Part shown: positions 34,243 through 43,160 of the stretch, one piece after another
Position numbering within the stretch: position 1 is the stretch's first letter
Layout: every line of letters begins with the position of its first letter
Source: Chthoniobacteraceae bacterium
GTDB taxonomy: Bacteria > Verrucomicrobiota > Verrucomicrobiia > Chthoniobacterales > Chthoniobacteraceae
Direction of reading: 5' to 3'
Length of the DNA stretch: 64,000 nt
NCBI GenBank assembly: GCA_028293625.1
Contig: JAQGOL010000040.1
Coordinates: forward strand, 62,001 to 126,000
The notes under the pieces: generated by a model
Database searches by the model: none
What the model saw: the letters and a program-made list of their open reading frames with translations, nothing else
What the model was told of the DNA's origin: nothing
Translations under genes and position numbers: made by a program

Positions 34243-36915
34243 CTAGTCGGATTCTTCTTCCTCGCGCGCCACCATGTTCATGCAACGCGTGATCAATGCC
34301 GTCCATCCTGTTTGATGGGTTGCTCCAAGCCCGCGCCCGGTTTCCCCGCAGAAATGTTCATGGAAAAGCACGAGATCTTTCCAGTACGGATCATTGGCAT
34401 AACGTGAATCGCCGCCAAAGCAGGGCCGTTTTCCTTCTTCATCGGGAAGGAAAAGCATTGTAAGCCGCCTGGCAATCTCGTGGGCGACTTGCGCAAGGTT
34501 CATCAAATGGCCGGAACCGGTTGGGAACTCCACCTGCAAGTCGTCCCCCCAGTAATGGTGATAACGTTCCAGCGCTTCAATTAGAAGGTAGTTCATCGGA
34601 ACCCAGATCGGCCCCCGCCAGTTTGAGTTGCCGCCAAACATGCCGGTTTCCGATTCCCCGGGTTCGTAACTGATTCGGTAGCTATCGTCGTCTATATTGA
34701 GATGATACGGGTTTTCCTTGTAAGCACGCGACAGTGAACGGATGCCATGAGGCGAAAGAAACTCGTTTTCATCGAGCAGATACTTCAGCACGCGGATCAA
34801 CCTTTCCCTCGACGGGATCGCCAGCAAGCGCTGGATATGATGCCCATCGGAGGTGCTTCGTTTTTTATAAGAAATGTTCTGCGCGATATCATAGCGATTC
34901 TTCACATACCACTTGAGGCGCTTCTTAAATCCCGGGAGCTTGTTGATGACGTTCTGCTCAAGAATTTCAACCGCGAAAAGCGGAAGCAATCCCACCAGCG
35001 AACGCACCCTAAGCGGCACGCATTGACGGCCTTCGATCAAAAGCTGGTCATAATAAAAGCCGTCTTCCTCGTCCCATAATCCGCCGCCGCCAACGTCGTT
35101 CATTGCGTCCACAATTTCCACGAGATGCTCAAGGAACTTGGAGGCGATGTCTTCGTACACCGGATTGGCGCGCGCAAGCTCAATGGCAATCGAGAGCATG
35201 GTGCCGCAATAAAACGCCATCCACGCCGTCCCGTCGGCCTGCGCCAGCGTCTGACCACTTGGCAGCGGGCGCGACCGGTCAAAGAGCCCGATGTTATCAA
35301 GGCCAAGGAAGCCGCCCGAAAAGATATGTTTACCCTGCACATCCTTGCGATTCACCCACCATGTAAAATTAATCAGCAGCTTCTGGAATGCGCGCTCAAG
35401 AAATTGCCGGTCGCGCGCGCCTGGCGCACCGCTGATTTTATAAACCCGCCAGCAAGCCCAGGCATGCACCGGCGGATTGACGTCCCTCAAATTCCACTCG
35501 TATGCAGGCATCGCACCGCTTGGATGCATATACCATTCGCGAAGAAACAGCAGGAGCTGTTGCTTGGCGAAATCCGGGTCCACTCGCGCCATCGGGATCA
35601 TGTGGAAAGCGAGATCCCACGCCGCATACCACGGATACTCCCACTTATCAGGCATCGAAATAATGTCGGCATTAAAAAGATGCTGCCAATCGTGGTTGCG
35701 ACCTCGGAGTCGTTCATTAGGCGGTTCCGAAAAGTTGGGATCTCCGGTTAGCCAGTCTTTTACAACGTAATGATAGAATTGCTTGGACCAGAGTAATCCC
35801 GCATACGCCTGCCGCACGACATTACGTTGCTCGGCTGATAATTCGCGGGCGTATTTGGTTTCATAAAACGCATTTGCCTCAGCGATCCGCATTGCGAAAA
35901 TCTCATCAAACTCCGCGAATGGCACAGCCGGCCAATCGGTGGCGAGCGCAAGCCGAAACCGTAGCACCACTTCGGCACCAGTCGCTATCTTCAAGCGGTA
36001 ATGCGGTGCCGCCTTGGTGCCGGTGCACCTCGCGTTGACTGCGTATGGATTGCCGCCAATTACCGCCTGATGAAAGGCATCCTTAACATACGACGAATCA
36101 TTGGAGGTGCCGAAAATGAGTTCGTTATTTGATTCGTTCTCGGTAAAGAGCCACGGCGCACCGGTCTCAATGGCAAACTGGAAAGCATCAAGCGTCTGAT
36201 GATTCGCGCTCAGCAGCTGATCGTTCACCAGTGAAATGTTCGGCTTTAATGTGCAGCCTTCATGCGTGCATCCCCATGACCAGGTATTCCTGAACCAAAG
36301 TGTTGGAAGCACGTGCAACTCCGCTGCCTCCGGTCCGCGGTTGGCTAAAGTAATGCGGATTAGCAGATCGTTAGCATCCGCCTTCGCATACTCGGCTATG
36401 ACATCAAAGTAACGGCTCTCATCGAAGATACCTGTATCTTCAAGCTCAAATTCGCGTTCCAATTTCGAGCGGCGCGCATTTTCGGCAACCAACTGTGCGT
36501 AAGGAAATTCAGCCTGCGGATACTTATAAAGGGCGCGCATGTAAGAATGCGTCGGAGTCGAGTCGAGGTAATGCCAAACCTCTTTCGGATCTTCGCCGTG
36601 ATTACCCTGCGGATTGGAGAGGCCGTAAAGGCGCTCCTTTAAAATCGGGTCCCGCCCATTCCATAATGCGAGCCCAAAACAAAGCCGGCACTGGCGGTCA
36701 CTGATTCCAAGCAACCCATCCTCTCCCCAGCGATACGCCCGGCTGCGCGCATGCTCGTGAGTAAAATAATTCCAGGCATCACCGTGCGCGGAATAGTCTT
36801 CGCGCACCGTTCCCCACTGCCGCTCCGACAAGTAGGGTCCCCATCTTTTCCAGTTTTTTAAGCGTCGTATATCTTCGTCAAGGCGGAGGTGTTCAGGCGT
36901 TTGGATCAACGGCAT
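34243..36915 (-). CDS. GH63-type glucosidase (MGH1-like)
   Basis: An 890-residue cytoplasmic protein without signal peptide. The N-terminal beta-sandwich (residues 1-330) has the family start KRWGPYLSERQWGTVREDYS; the catalytic (alpha/alpha)6 barrel (residues about 350-880) includes GRNHDWQHLFNADIISMPDKW, EYPWYAAWDLAFHMIPMAR, LNIDDDSYRISYEPGESETG, MFGGNSNWRGPIWVPMNYLL and HQTGWTALITRCM. Bacterial GH63 members act on alpha-glucosides or mannosylglycerate/glucosylglycerate; the substrate here is not clear. Its stop is 86 bases before the FAD/Rieske start on the same strand. Confidence 0.82.
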   Translation of the reverse strand: MPLIQTPEHLRLDEDIRRLKNWKRWGPYLSERQWGTVREDYSAHGDAWNYFTHEHARSRAYRWGEDGLLGISDRQCRLCFGLALWNGRDPILKERLYGLSNPQGNHGEDPKEVWHYLDSTPTHSYMRALYKYPQAEFPYAQLVAENARRSKLEREFELEDTGIFDESRYFDVIAEYAKADANDLLIRITLANRGPEAAELHVLPTLWFRNTWSWGCTHEGCTLKPNISLVNDQLLSANHQTLDAFQFAIETGAPWLFTENESNNELIFGTSNDSSYVKDAFHQAVIGGNPYAVNARCTGTKAAPHYRLKIATGAEVVLRFRLALATDWPAVPFAEFDEIFAMRIAEANAFYETKYARELSAEQRNVVRQAYAGLLWSKQFYHYVVKDWLTGDPNFSEPPNERLRGRNHDWQHLFNADIISMPDKWEYPWYAAWDLAFHMIPMARVDPDFAKQQLLLFLREWYMHPSGAMPAYEWNLRDVNPPVHAWACWRVYKISGAPGARDRQFLERAFQKLLINFTWWVNRKDVQGKHIFSGGFLGLDNIGLFDRSRPLPSGQTLAQADGTAWMAFYCGTMLSIAIELARANPVYEDIASKFLEHLVEIVDAMNDVGGGGLWDEEDGFYYDQLLIEGRQCVPLRVRSLVGLLPLFAVEILEQNVINKLPGFKKRLKWYVKNRYDIAQNISYKKRSTSDGHHIQRLLAIPSRERLIRVLKYLLDENEFLSPHGIRSLSRAYKENPYHLNIDDDSYRISYEPGESETGMFGGNSNWRGPIWVPMNYLLIEALERYHHYWGDDLQVEFPTGSGHLMNLAQVAHEIARRLTMLFLPDEEGKRPCFGGDSRYANDPYWKDLVLFHEHFCGETGRGLGATHQTGWTALITRCMNMVAREEEESD

Positions 36916-37076
36916 TAAAAAGACGCATAGAGGAGGCGGCCGAATCTCTCCATCCTTTTCTTGAACTCATCCTCACTCAGAGATGCGGGTTCGCGCAGGC
37001 CTCACCTATTTGCAGAAGGAGCGTGCGCGCACGTTTTAGTTCAATTGATTCTCCATAACATATAGTCTATTTTTAT

Positions 37077-38417
37077 ATGGTATCTTCAATGCCACAGCCC
37101 AGCGCTGACGCCGCCCGCTTCTCCAACGGGATCAACCTGATCCTTTACGGACCAAGCGGCACGGGAAAGACGCATTGGCTTCATGAAAAATCGTTGGAAT
37201 ATAGCGATGCCGTTGAGGCCGCAGATGAGGAGGGTTGGCGCGATGAACTCCTCGCACGCTACGGATGGCGTGCGGTCATCGCGGCGGCGCTTGCTTTCCT
37301 TGGAAACGCATCCGATTTATCGGAGCTTTCCGGCCACACTTTAATAATGGCCAAAGCTCGGCAACACGGCAGGACGCCAGCTCCCATTCAATCAACGTTG
37401 CTCGGTTACCTTGAGCAGCATACCTTGAAAACGGCGGCGGACAGCGATGCGAGCATCCGCCGTGCTCCGTTCATTTTTTCCACGAATCAGGACGGCACTT
37501 GGGAGCTTCAGTCCAATTGGGAGGAACTCGATAAGGAAGCAGTCGAACTTGTCCAGTTGCTCAAGGTCGGAGAAGAGACCGGCGCGGAGCCAGTGGGCCG
37601 TTTTCGATTCGTGACATTTTACCCGGCAATCACTTATGCCGATTTTGTGGGCGGAATTCAGCCCGTCGGCGAAGCCGGGATTGCGCAGTTTCGGTGGGTC
37701 GATGGACCGTTCAAACAGATCTGTGATGAAGCCCGCAAAAATCCGGGTCAACGCCATGCGCTTTTGATTGATGAGATCGGCTCGGTCGACCTGGGCCAGG
37801 TGCTCGGCGCTCTGGTTCGCCTGATCGAGCCTGGCAATCGGGCGGTATTTGATCCAATGGGCCGCCTGGTTGCGGGCGCGACCATGCAATTGTCCGGCTG
37901 TGAGGATGAACCACCATTCGCAGTGCCGGCCAACCTTGACATCTTTGGCACAATGAACACCACGGATTGGCCCGCGCCGTCCCGCCAGCCCGCATTGCGT
38001 AGCCGGTTTGATTTTAAGGAATTGGAGCCTGATTATGATCTGCTTAATTGCCAGATCGGCTCCGTGAATCTGGCCGGGTTGCTCAAGCGCCTAAACGATC
38101 GCATCGAGTATCTCCTCGACCGTGATCACCGGATCGGGCATGGCTTTTTTATAGCCGTAAAGTCATTCCCTGATCTGCGGAGGCTCTTCAGCAGGCGGCT
38201 CATTCCGCTCCTTCAGGAATATTTTCGCGGCGATCTTTCTCGAGTTGCAATGGTGCTCAGCACAGGACCAACAGGCTCCGCATTCATTGAACGGACGCCA
38301 CGGAGTTTCGACTCACTCTTCGACGAGGCGTTGCCGGATGGTATTGCCGCGGCGTGTTTCAGCTACACAGTGACCGATCCGGAGAGTTGGACCGAGACCG
38401 ACTTTCGCGCGCTTTGA
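37077..38417 (+). CDS. McrB-like AAA+ ATPase, orphan
   Basis: A 446-residue AAA+ protein of the McrB clade. Walker A is YGPSGTGKTHWL (residues 24-35), directly at the N-terminus. A winged-helix-like insert (YGWRAVIAAALAFLGNAS, then SLLGYLEQ-type helices up to residue about 165) is followed by the McrB block FVTFYPAITYADFVGGIQP, Walker B HALLIDEIGSVDLGQVLGAL and the sensor region LDIFGTMNTTDWPAPSRQPALRSRF. Typical McrB proteins have DEINRGN and MNTADR here, so both are altered. In McrBC systems this motor drives the McrC nuclease, but no McrC lies next to it; the neighbouring genes are convergent and unrelated. No N-terminal DNA-recognition domain is present. Confidence 0.75.
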   Translation: MVSSMPQPSADAARFSNGINLILYGPSGTGKTHWLHEKSLEYSDAVEAADEEGWRDELLARYGWRAVIAAALAFLGNASDLSELSGHTLIMAKARQHGRTPAPIQSTLLGYLEQHTLKTAADSDASIRRAPFIFSTNQDGTWELQSNWEELDKEAVELVQLLKVGEETGAEPVGRFRFVTFYPAITYADFVGGIQPVGEAGIAQFRWVDGPFKQICDEARKNPGQRHALLIDEIGSVDLGQVLGALVRLIEPGNRAVFDPMGRLVAGATMQLSGCEDEPPFAVPANLDIFGTMNTTDWPAPSRQPALRSRFDFKELEPDYDLLNCQIGSVNLAGLLKRLNDRIEYLLDRDHRIGHGFFIAVKSFPDLRRLFSRRLIPLLQEYFRGDLSRVAMVLSTGPTGSAFIERTPRSFDSLFDEALPDGIAAACFSYTVTDPESWTETDFRAL

Positions 38418-38420
38418 AGT

Positions 38421-39149
38421 TCACTTGGGCCGGCTGGTTTTCACAGGTGGAACCGGTTCCCCAACCGCACGCTGCTCAGCCACGTAAATACGGTGGGCCG
38501 CTCTTTTTGCGCGCTCGTGGGCTTTGGCTTCATATGCTTTCACCTCGAATCCTGCCTGATTGAGACGGGGAATAAAGCCGGGCTCTTCGGTAGCTGACCA
38601 GAACGCGGCGCGTCCGGCGGGTTTTAAGGCCTTGGCGAGAAGCGCGTAGCCGTGGCGATCGTAAAGACGGGCGTTTTTTGCCTGCACTAACGAGGCCGGC
38701 GTGTGGTCGACATCGAGCAGGATGGCATTATAGCGGCCCGCTGTCGCAGCTTCCCGGATAACTTGGAAGACGTCCTGAACGAGCACTTTGACGCGGCGAT
38801 CATCGAGCAGCTTACCGTTGAGCGCGCCCAGATATTGCCGGTTCCATTCGACGACTTCGGGAAACAACTCAGCCACATGCACGACGGCGGTCGGCACGAC
38901 GATTTCGAGCACACGTTTGAGCGTGTAACCGAGGCCGAGTCCGCCAATCAGAATGCGCGGGCGGTCATGGTCCCGGAGATGTTCGCAGCCCAGGTCCGCC
39001 AGGAGCAGTTCGGAAGCGGTCGCCGTGCTGCTCATGAGCTGGCGCCCGTTGTGCTTCATGAAATACTCGCCGTCGTGCTCGTGAAGGGTGATATGGGAGC
39101 CGTCCGGAGTCCGGATCTGGGCGAGTGTTTGAAATGGAATCATGGGCAT
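38421..39149 (-). CDS. Spermidine-synthase-like protein
   Basis: A 242-residue SAM-fold protein. SAM-site region ILIGGLGLGYTLKRVLE (residues about 66-82) and VHVAELFPEVVEWNRQY, then YNAILLDVDHTPASL match the aminopropyltransferase family. The catalytic Asp block (usually DxxDP) reads LDVDHTP, so activity as a true spermidine synthase is uncertain. Start ATG at 39149 with alternatives at 39143. Its 3' end is 3 bases from the end of the McrB-like gene (convergent). Confidence 0.72.
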   Translation of the reverse strand: MPMIPFQTLAQIRTPDGSHITLHEHDGEYFMKHNGRQLMSSTATASELLLADLGCEHLRDHDRPRILIGGLGLGYTLKRVLEIVVPTAVVHVAELFPEVVEWNRQYLGALNGKLLDDRRVKVLVQDVFQVIREAATAGRYNAILLDVDHTPASLVQAKNARLYDRHGYALLAKALKPAGRAAFWSATEEPGFIPRLNQAGFEVKAYEAKAHERAKRAAHRIYVAEQRAVGEPVPPVKTSRPK

Positions 39150-39222
39150 CGGCAACCTATGCGGGCTCGGCCGGTGCAGAAAGCAGGAATTGAGGCCGGT
39201 GGCTCAGCTACTGTTCTTTTAA

Positions 39223-39285
39223 CTCTTAATCGTAGTCGTAATCGTAATCCTCCGAAACGATTATGATTAAGATTACGATTAAGAG
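39223..39285. repeat. 27-bp imperfect inverted repeat of TAATCG-like units
   Basis: Left arm 39223-39249 starts CTCTTAATCGTAGTCG and ends GTAATC; right arm 39259-39285 starts GATTATGATTAAG and ends GATTAAGAG; spacer CTCCGAAAC. Arms match at 24 of 27 positions, and two of the three mismatches are G-U compatible in RNA. Each arm consists of repeated near-hexamers (TAATCG, GATTAC). It sits between the spermidine-synthase-like gene and the end of the oxidoreductase gene. A transcription terminator or a dispersed repeat of REP type are both possible. Confidence 0.75.
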
Positions 39286-39299
39286 GGGAGGCGGAGTGG

Positions 39300-40649
39300 C
39301 TACGCCACTTTCCACTCGCCGCGGTAGGGGCGAGTCAACCACGACGGATCCCCTGTTCCGCCCGCAAAGCTGTTCGCATCCGGATTCCACCGGAGCTTCT
39401 GACCGTGGTAATAAGCGAGATTGGCCAAGTGACAGCACGTGACTGTCCGCGCCCCGATTTCTACGTCGGCGATCGGCTGTTTTCGGTTCCGGATACTCGA
39501 TATAAAGTCCGCTTTGTGGTCGTTGCTGGCGTAAAGCTTTACTTTGGCGTCGGATAGAAATTCCTTCTCAACCAAATCCAACTGGGCGGCAAGCGAAGGC
39601 TGATCGTCTTTGCTTAAAGATTTTGCCTTATCCGTGCCGTGCAAGGTGAGCCGGAACTTGCCTCGGTTGACGTGGATCTCGCCATCGCTGCCAAAGAAGG
39701 TGACCCCATTTTCTTTGATATGGATGACTTCCACGCCATCGGCATACACCAGCTTCGCGCCGGCCTCGGCTTTGGCCCAATCGGCCGGTGGGATCACTTC
39801 CACTGGTCCGCTTGCGTCCATGCCGAGGCCCCATTGCGCGATGTCGAGGTGATGGGCGCCCCAATCGGTCACCATCCCGCCGCCGAACTCACGATATTGA
39901 CGCCACATCGGAAAATGGGAGTGGATGCCGCGCGGACTAAGGATCGCATTGTAATCACGCATTGGCGCCGGACCAATCCACATCTCCCAATCAAGGCCGG
40001 CCTGAAGCGGTTCTCCGGGGAGGTCGCACGGAACGCCCGGGCCGCCAAAGCCCGCTTCCACCCGTGAAATCCTGCCGATCACCCCGTTGCGCGCGAGCTC
40101 GCATGCAACACGGAATTCGCGCGAGGAACGCTGCATCGAGCCAGTCTGAAACACGCGGTTGTGAACTCGAACTGCGTCGACCAGGGCGCGCGCTTCGTGA
40201 ATCGTGTTAGTGAGCGGTTTCTCGCAGTAGATATCCTTCCCGGCAGCCGCGGCTGCGATGCCAATGATGGCGTGCCAATGATCAGGCGTGGCAATGACGA
40301 CCGCGTCGATATCTTTGCGGGCGAGCAATTCGCGAAAGTCGTTATAAACGGCGCATCCCTTGAAGTCGGAGTCCGTTTTTTTCGCATAGAAATCCTGGGC
40401 GATCTTCTGGTGGTTCTCACGGCGCGCAGTGTCGACGTCGCACACGGCGACTGTCTGCGTGTCGGCCTTGCTTAAAAAACCGCCAAGCAATCCTCGGGAC
40501 TGGATCCCGCAGCCAATGAATCCGAGATTGATGCGGCTGCCTGGCTTGGTTTCCGCCGACCAAAGGCGCGAGGGAAGAAAAAGCGGCGCAATGCCTGCGG
40601 CGAGCGTCGACTTAAGGAAGGAACGGCGGGAGGAACGTGGGGAGTGCAT
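39300..40649 (-). CDS. Exported Gfo/Idh/MocA-family oxidoreductase
   Basis: A 449-residue NAD(P)-dependent sugar oxidoreductase with a Tat-type signal: SRRSFLKSTLAAGIAPLFLP (twin Arg, residues 8-9). Rossmann domain: INLGFIGCGIQSRGLLGGF, TQTVAVCDVDTARR, IDAVVIATPDHWHAIIGIAAAAAGKDIYCEKPLTNTIHEA; the EKP lysine is the family catalytic residue. The C-terminal domain contains GGGMVTDWGAHHLDIAQWGLG. It is probably exported folded with its bound cofactor, as is known for related proteins in Planctomycetes and Verrucomicrobia. Divergent from the two very large secreted protein genes at 40795 and 43161. Confidence 0.9.
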   Translation of the reverse strand: MHSPRSSRRSFLKSTLAAGIAPLFLPSRLWSAETKPGSRINLGFIGCGIQSRGLLGGFLSKADTQTVAVCDVDTARRENHQKIAQDFYAKKTDSDFKGCAVYNDFRELLARKDIDAVVIATPDHWHAIIGIAAAAAGKDIYCEKPLTNTIHEARALVDAVRVHNRVFQTGSMQRSSREFRVACELARNGVIGRISRVEAGFGGPGVPCDLPGEPLQAGLDWEMWIGPAPMRDYNAILSPRGIHSHFPMWRQYREFGGGMVTDWGAHHLDIAQWGLGMDASGPVEVIPPADWAKAEAGAKLVYADGVEVIHIKENGVTFFGSDGEIHVNRGKFRLTLHGTDKAKSLSKDDQPSLAAQLDLVEKEFLSDAKVKLYASNDHKADFISSIRNRKQPIADVEIGARTVTCCHLANLAYYHGQKLRWNPDANSFAGGTGDPSWLTRPYRGEWKVA

Positions 40650-40794
40650 GCGGCCGGGTTAATCCGCGACAACCCGCTCTTCTTATTTGGAATCGTCCGG
40701 ACAATCGCACAACGATCGCGCTCGCGTTTTTTTCGCCTTCTCCCCGGCTTTTATCCAAGGGTCCGGGAGCGGGCGGGTTCATCTCTTACCTCCT

Positions 40795-43137
40795 GTGTTT
40801 TACCTGCCATTTCCCCGCCCCCTGTTCGCCGCTGCGGTTTCCGCGCTGCTTTTATCTGTCACTGCGCGAGCCGGCGAACGCTGGGAGGAGATGGATTACG
40901 GGCCGTTTTTTTCGTCCTCGGTTACGATGCAATACGCCAAAAATGGCGAGGATGTGGCAGGCATTGTCACAAAAGGAATCACAGTGCCGTTAAAACGAGC
41001 CGGGAAAGTTTCCGCACAGGCCTGCTTTGATACGATGCTTTGCCGCTGGGCGGGGGCCTGGGTCGCCGGTGAAAAGGCCGGACTCAAACTTTACGGACCG
41101 CCATTTGACGGGACGCATCGGCCGCCCGAACGCTCGCGTCCGGCGGCGGGAGGCGAACTTATTTTTCAAACAGCGGCCGTCCCCGGCTGGGCGAAGGAGG
41201 GCACCCTGGCCGACGTTCGCGATAATTCGTATGTGCCGCTTCCAAAAGAGTGGGCGCACTGGCGCGGACTTTATGTTCAAGGCGACGACATCGTATTGAG
41301 CTACACAGTTCAGGGGACGGGCGTGCTGGAAAAGGCCGCGTATAAAAACGGGAACGGCATCGACTGGTTTGAGCGGGTATTGGAAATTGAACCGTCCAAA
41401 GGGCTGCTTACCATGGTCGTTTGCGACGCGCCGGCCAATGCCAACGCGCGCGAGGACGTCGCCGAATTCGAGGACGACAAGAATGCCACCATCGTCCTCT
41501 GGGACAGCCCTCACGGCGAAGCGCATTTGCTCTCCTGGCAGCGGATCGGGAACGAACTTTGTGTCGAGATCCCGCCACTTGAAAAAACCTCTCACTTTGC
41601 CATCCGCATCTGGCATGGGCCGGTTGCACAGAAGCCGGATCGCGGCGCATGGGAGGCGGCGGCCGGCGCGCGCACGCCGTTGCAGGAACTTTCGACACTC
41701 ACACACGGTGGACCCGGTCATTATCCACAGCCGATCGTCACTGCCGGCAAAGTCGGCAACACCGGCGCCGCGTATGAAGTCGATGTCCTGACTCTTCCCA
41801 ACGAAAACCCGTGGAAAGCGTGGATGCGGCCTGGCGGCTTCGATTTTTTTGCTGATAAAAAAAGCGCCGCGATTTGCACGTGGAGCGGCGACGTCTGGAG
41901 CGTGAGTGGCATTGACGAAACGTTGGAGAAATTGGTCTGGCGGCGGATCGCAACGGGGCTGTTCCAGCCGCTTGGACTGAAGATTGTGGATGATCAGGTC
42001 TACGTCCTGGGGCGCGATCAAATCACCCGGCTCCACGACCTGAATGGCGATGGGGAAACCGATTTTTACGAGAACTTCAATAACGACGTCAGTTGCACGC
42101 CGAACTTTCACGAGTTCTGTACCGACCTGCACACCGACGCGGCCGGCAACTTCTATTTTGTCAAAGGCGGCCCGCTCCTGGGGACCGCGAAATGGGATCC
42201 GGCCGGTCCGCATAACGGCTGCCTGCTCCGGGTGAGCAAGGATGGATCAAAACTTGAAACCGTAGCCACCGGATTGCGCGCCCCAAACGGATGCGGGGTC
42301 GGTCCGAACGGCGAACTGACAACAGGCGACAATGAAGGCATCTGGACCCCGGTCTGCCGCATCAATTGGGTGAGCCAGCCGGGAATGTTTCTCGGGGCTG
42401 TTGGGATGGACCATCGCAAAATAACGCCGACCACCTACGATGCCCCGCTCTGCTGGATTCCGTGGAGCATGGATAACTCGGCGGCGGGCCAGGTCTGGGC
42501 ACCCGCGAACTTCGGGCCGCTCAGTGGGAGCCTGCTTCATCTGAGTTATGGCAAATGCGCGGTGTTCCAAGTGCTCAAGGAAGAAGTCAATGGCATCGCT
42601 CAGGCGGGCATCGTGAAGTTGCCGTGGAAGTTTGAGAGCTCCTGCATGCGCGCCCGAGTCAACGGCGACGCGCTTTACATCGCCGGGCTGCGCGGCTGGC
42701 AGACTACCGCCGCGCGCGACGGCGCTTTTCATCGGGTGCGTTACACGGGACTTCCTTCCGAGGGCCTCGCGGCATTGCACGTCAAACAGGGCGCCCTTGA
42801 ACTGACTTTCAGCACCGCCCTCGATCCCGTCTCAGCGACTGATCCCGGCAACTACGATGTCGAGCAATGGAACTATCGCTGGACTGAATCCTACGGAAGC
42901 GATCTCTACAGTGCCACTGATCCAAAAAAAGTGGTCGGCAAAAAAGGCGAACTCAAAGGCGAATTGGTGGAGATCGGCGCCATTACGCTTTCCACAGATT
43001 GCAAAACCGTCAGACTGACAGCCCCCAACCTCCAGCCAGTGATGCAGATGGTCACCCGAGCCAGGATCAAGACCGCCGCCGGTCGCGACCTTTCCCTTGA
43101 GCTTGCACAAACCATTAACGCCGTCCCTGCCCGTTAA
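40795..43137 (+). CDS. Secreted DUF6797-like beta-propeller protein
   Basis: A 780-residue exported protein if started at GTG 40795, which gives a good signal peptide (FYLPFPRPLFAAAVSALLL, cut after ARA). The open frame extends to a TTG at 40687, but that lead is not signal-like. The N-terminal region WEEMDYGPFFSSSVTM, IVTKGITVPL and CFDTMLCRWAGAWV fits DUF6797; a beta-propeller follows (residues about 330-640; GLFQPLGLKIVDDQVYVLGRD, LNGDGETDFYENF, LRAPNGCGVGPNGELTTGDN). The C-terminal 130 residues look like a beta-sandwich. No CxxCH haem site is present. The next gene starts 23 bases later; probably one operon. Function unknown; a role in sugar or polymer breakdown is inferred from neighbours. 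Confidence 0.75.
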   Translation: MFYLPFPRPLFAAAVSALLLSVTARAGERWEEMDYGPFFSSSVTMQYAKNGEDVAGIVTKGITVPLKRAGKVSAQACFDTMLCRWAGAWVAGEKAGLKLYGPPFDGTHRPPERSRPAAGGELIFQTAAVPGWAKEGTLADVRDNSYVPLPKEWAHWRGLYVQGDDIVLSYTVQGTGVLEKAAYKNGNGIDWFERVLEIEPSKGLLTMVVCDAPANANAREDVAEFEDDKNATIVLWDSPHGEAHLLSWQRIGNELCVEIPPLEKTSHFAIRIWHGPVAQKPDRGAWEAAAGARTPLQELSTLTHGGPGHYPQPIVTAGKVGNTGAAYEVDVLTLPNENPWKAWMRPGGFDFFADKKSAAICTWSGDVWSVSGIDETLEKLVWRRIATGLFQPLGLKIVDDQVYVLGRDQITRLHDLNGDGETDFYENFNNDVSCTPNFHEFCTDLHTDAAGNFYFVKGGPLLGTAKWDPAGPHNGCLLRVSKDGSKLETVATGLRAPNGCGVGPNGELTTGDNEGIWTPVCRINWVSQPGMFLGAVGMDHRKITPTTYDAPLCWIPWSMDNSAAGQVWAPANFGPLSGSLLHLSYGKCAVFQVLKEEVNGIAQAGIVKLPWKFESSCMRARVNGDALYIAGLRGWQTTAARDGAFHRVRYTGLPSEGLAALHVKQGALELTFSTALDPVSATDPGNYDVEQWNYRWTESYGSDLYSATDPKKVVGKKGELKGELVEIGAITLSTDCKTVRLTAPNLQPVMQMVTRARIKTAAGRDLSLELAQTINAVPAR

Positions 43138-43160
43138 ATTTCCCGCCTCTCATTCTCCCC

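Noticed and set aside
40990-42213. 407-codon open frame on the minus strand
   Set aside because: It lies wholly inside the secreted DUF6797-like gene in the opposite direction; the plus-strand protein has a signal peptide and clear domains.
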